5,919 nt of DNA, from assembly GCA_031267015.1 (NCBI GenBank), contig JAIRZW010000025.1:1-5919 (forward strand), in the 5' to 3' direction. This stretch comes from Heliobacteriaceae bacterium. GTDB lineage: Bacteria; Cyanobacteriota; Vampirovibrionia; Gastranaerophilales; Gastranaerophilaceae. The translations under genes and the position numbers were made by a program. This document shows, one piece after another, positions 4,298-5,919 of this stretch. Numbering within the stretch: position 1 is the stretch's first letter; each line of letters starts with the position of its first letter. The notes beneath the pieces were generated by a model. That model was not told where the DNA came from. It made no database searches and saw only the letters and a list, made by a program, of their open reading frames with translations.

Positions 4298-5919
4298 TTA
4301 CTTAAACTTGTTTAATAAATTACCTGACTGCGCGGGCGGCGTTGTATTTTCATTAACGACTTCAATGTTTGCATAATATGCAGGGTCATCCAGAGATTCA
4401 ATTGCTTTCATAACGCCAAGACGTCCGGCTTTTAACTGCATTTCCGCAAGCCATTGTTCTATTATATAAGCAATGATAATATTAAGCGCTACCCAAGACG
4501 CACCTGCAACAGCCAGAGCTGTTTTCAGTTCGGGAGTAAATAACACTTTTCTCATAAGTCCTCCGTTTTGCAGAAGGTGCACGAATTCATCCGGGTTATT
4601 CTGAAACTCTTTAAGCAGAGTATTTTTAATTTTTGCCAAATGCTCTTTTGGGATATTGTCCATAATTTTTTCGAGTTTTGGCAGCATTTCAAGAACGGTT
4701 TTTCTGTCAATGTCCACTCCGAACCTGTTTATTAATTGCGCAAACTCCTTGTCATCCATTTTTTCTAATCCTGATTTAGCAATACTTGTAAAGTTTTTGA
4801 TGTTAAGGTGCTTAGCGCCTTCTTTGATTTTTGCCGCCATTGGAGTAACTACACCATTGTAAAGCTCATCAATCGTTGCTTTCAGCGGCGCAAGCTCTGC
4901 TTTTAATTCAGAGATTTCCTCTCCTACTTTGGTCATTTTTGACAAGTATTCGGATTTTTGTATACTTGAGGTTGAATCCACATATTTCATTGCTGCATTG
5001 AACGCCTCATCATCCATTTTTTCGACAGCTTTAGTATTTCCGAGCATTATGTCGAGCACATTCGGACGTAATTCAGGATTTTTATAAAATTCGTGATGGT
5101 TAAGTTTACTAAATATTTCTTTGTTTACAAAAGCTTTTATATTATTAGCTTTTTCTTTGTCAAAAGTACTTACTGAATCAAGAAGATTATCTACTTTATG
5201 CTGAAATTCCCAAATCGTCTGATTTTGTGTATCAGCGTCCATTTTACGTAGTGCGTCCGGCAGAGTTCTTATATTGTCAATCATTTTCTCAACTGCTCCG
5301 ACCGGGTCTTTGAAGTCAACATCTTTAATCAGTCCTGCAATCGGCCGGTTCTGTACCCGTGTACCCTGAACTTTAGCAGATATATTTTTATCTACGCTGT
5401 TTAAGTATCTTTGTAACGGCTTTTTTGACAGCCGGGTAATCTTTTCAGTCAAATTTACAAAATCTTTTGCCAGTTTGGCAGTAGTAATTTTCCCCTTAGC
5501 AACTTGCACCCCGTAGAATATCGCCGGAGAAACCGCTGCTAATGCGGCGCCGTAGTAAACAAACGGCTGTGCTATTTCTGTTGCGGCTTCCATTGATTCG
5601 GAATAGATTTGTGAATTATCGTCAACTTTTTCAAACGTGTTAAATAGTTTACTCTGTAAATTTTTCGCATCGCGAAGCTGTGCTTCGCTTACGTCTTGCT
5701 TAAGTAATTGTTCTCTTAAAATTTGGTTTTGCTTGTATTCTGTTTTTCGGTATTTACTATAAGCCCAATACTGCTTCATAACATTCGGGAGGAACATTAT
5801 TATTTCTTTAATTTTCGAGCCGTGTTTTTTGCCTTTGACGTCTTTGACTTCTTCAAAATCTTCTTCTGTATAGCCGATGAAGTTTTTCGGGTCTTGCTCC
5901 AGCTCGCGTTTTGCAGTGT
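4298..5919 (-). CDS. Unknown long helical protein with two membrane segments, 5'-partial
   Basis: I do not recognise a family. The reverse-strand frame has no stop up to the window edge, so 539 residues are visible and the start is outside; the ATG at 5797 is internal, preceded by 40 in-frame residues with protein-like content (KNFIGYTEEDFEEVKDVKGK). In visible numbering: residues 1-115 are charged and Lys/Gln/Glu-rich; a likely membrane helix lies at 119-139 (FVYYGAALAAVSPAIFYGVQV); residues 140-460 are mostly helical with little Cys or Trp; a possible coiled coil lies at about 322-352 (EEISELKAELAPLKATIDEL); a second membrane helix lies at about 465-486; the last 50 residues end in a Pro/Asn-rich tail. 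A motif K-M-D recurs at about 225, 300 and 387. Base composition is AT-richer than the transporter genes. It converges on the MgtC-like gene with 5 bases between. It could be a membrane-anchored structural or effector-like protein, but nothing proves this. Confidence 0.8.
   Translation of the reverse strand, partial: TAKRELEQDPKNFIGYTEEDFEEVKDVKGKKHGSKIKEIIMFLPNVMKQYWAYSKYRKTEYKQNQILREQLLKQDVSEAQLRDAKNLQSKLFNTFEKVDDNSQIYSESMEAATEIAQPFVYYGAALAAVSPAIFYGVQVAKGKITTAKLAKDFVNLTEKITRLSKKPLQRYLNSVDKNISAKVQGTRVQNRPIAGLIKDVDFKDPVGAVEKMIDNIRTLPDALRKMDADTQNQTIWEFQHKVDNLLDSVSTFDKEKANNIKAFVNKEIFSKLNHHEFYKNPELRPNVLDIMLGNTKAVEKMDDEAFNAAMKYVDSTSSIQKSEYLSKMTKVGEEISELKAELAPLKATIDELYNGVVTPMAAKIKEGAKHLNIKNFTSIAKSGLEKMDDKEFAQLINRFGVDIDRKTVLEMLPKLEKIMDNIPKEHLAKIKNTLLKEFQNNPDEFVHLLQNGGLMRKVLFTPELKTALAVAGASWVALNIIIAYIIEQWLAEMQLKAGRLGVMKAIESLDDPAYYANIEVVNENTTPPAQSGNLLNKFK
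5672..5688. repeat. Perfect 7-base hairpin inside the unknown minus-strand gene
   Basis: GCGAAGC at 5672-5678 and GCTTCGC at 5682-5688 form a perfect stem with a 3-base loop. It lies in coding sequence (residues SEAQLRDA of the minus-strand protein) and is GC-rich in an AT-rich gene. No T-run follows on either strand, so it is not an intrinsic terminator. It may be chance. Confidence 0.5.

Noticed and set aside
4302..4315. TTAAAC-TT-GTTTAA as an intrinsic terminator
   Set aside because: The stem is AT-rich with a 2-base loop and no T-run after it on either strand.
4298..5797. ATG at 5797 as the start of the unknown minus-strand gene
   Set aside because: Forty more in-frame codons without a stop run to the window edge and read as ordinary protein; no clear ribosome site lies upstream of 5797. 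The start is outside.

Overview
This window holds the inner-membrane part of a peptide-type ABC importer, a small MgtC/SapB-family membrane protein, and one long protein of unknown function on the opposite strand. The sequence is bacterial: Shine-Dalgarno sites, overlapping genes and operon-style packing are all visible. No rRNA, tRNA or taxonomic marker is present, so lineage cannot be fixed. My low-confidence guess, from the protein style (a cyanobacteria-like peptide permease pair, and a long Lys/Asn/Glu-rich helical protein with two membrane segments), is an uncultured gut or environmental bacterium near the non-photosynthetic Cyanobacteria relatives (Vampirovibrionia/Gastranaerophilales). 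Another phylum is quite possible.

Layout. Bases 2-1804 (+) encode a family 5 extracellular solute-binding protein. Its frame runs open off the left edge, so the signal sequence is missing. Bases 1792-2766 (+) encode a DppB/OppB-type permease that appears to start at a CTG codon inside the end of the binding-protein gene. Bases 2759-3790 (+) encode the partner DppC/OppC-type permease, overlapping the previous gene by 8 bases. A 49-base spacer bounded by a 14-base direct repeat leads to a 150-residue MgtC/SapB-family protein (3840-4292, +). Five bases later, convergently, lies the stop codon of a long minus-strand gene (4298 to beyond the right edge, 539 residues visible) that I do not recognise. 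There is no gene-free stretch above 50 bases.

How the genes work together. The binding protein, permease B and permease C are the capture and channel parts of one importer, and their overlaps suggest translational coupling. No ATPase (OppD/OppF type) is in the window; it must be upstream or elsewhere. The MgtC-like gene follows on the same strand with its own ribosome binding site and may be read from the same transcript. The minus-strand gene is visibly more AT-rich and is a separate unit.

Points most worth a second look: the unknown two-membrane-segment protein with a recurring K-M-D motif; the apparent CTG start of permease B; the odd Cys-containing tail of the binding protein encoded over a ribosome binding site; the extra soluble segment in permease C; and the duplicated RBS/start-codon segment before the MgtC gene.
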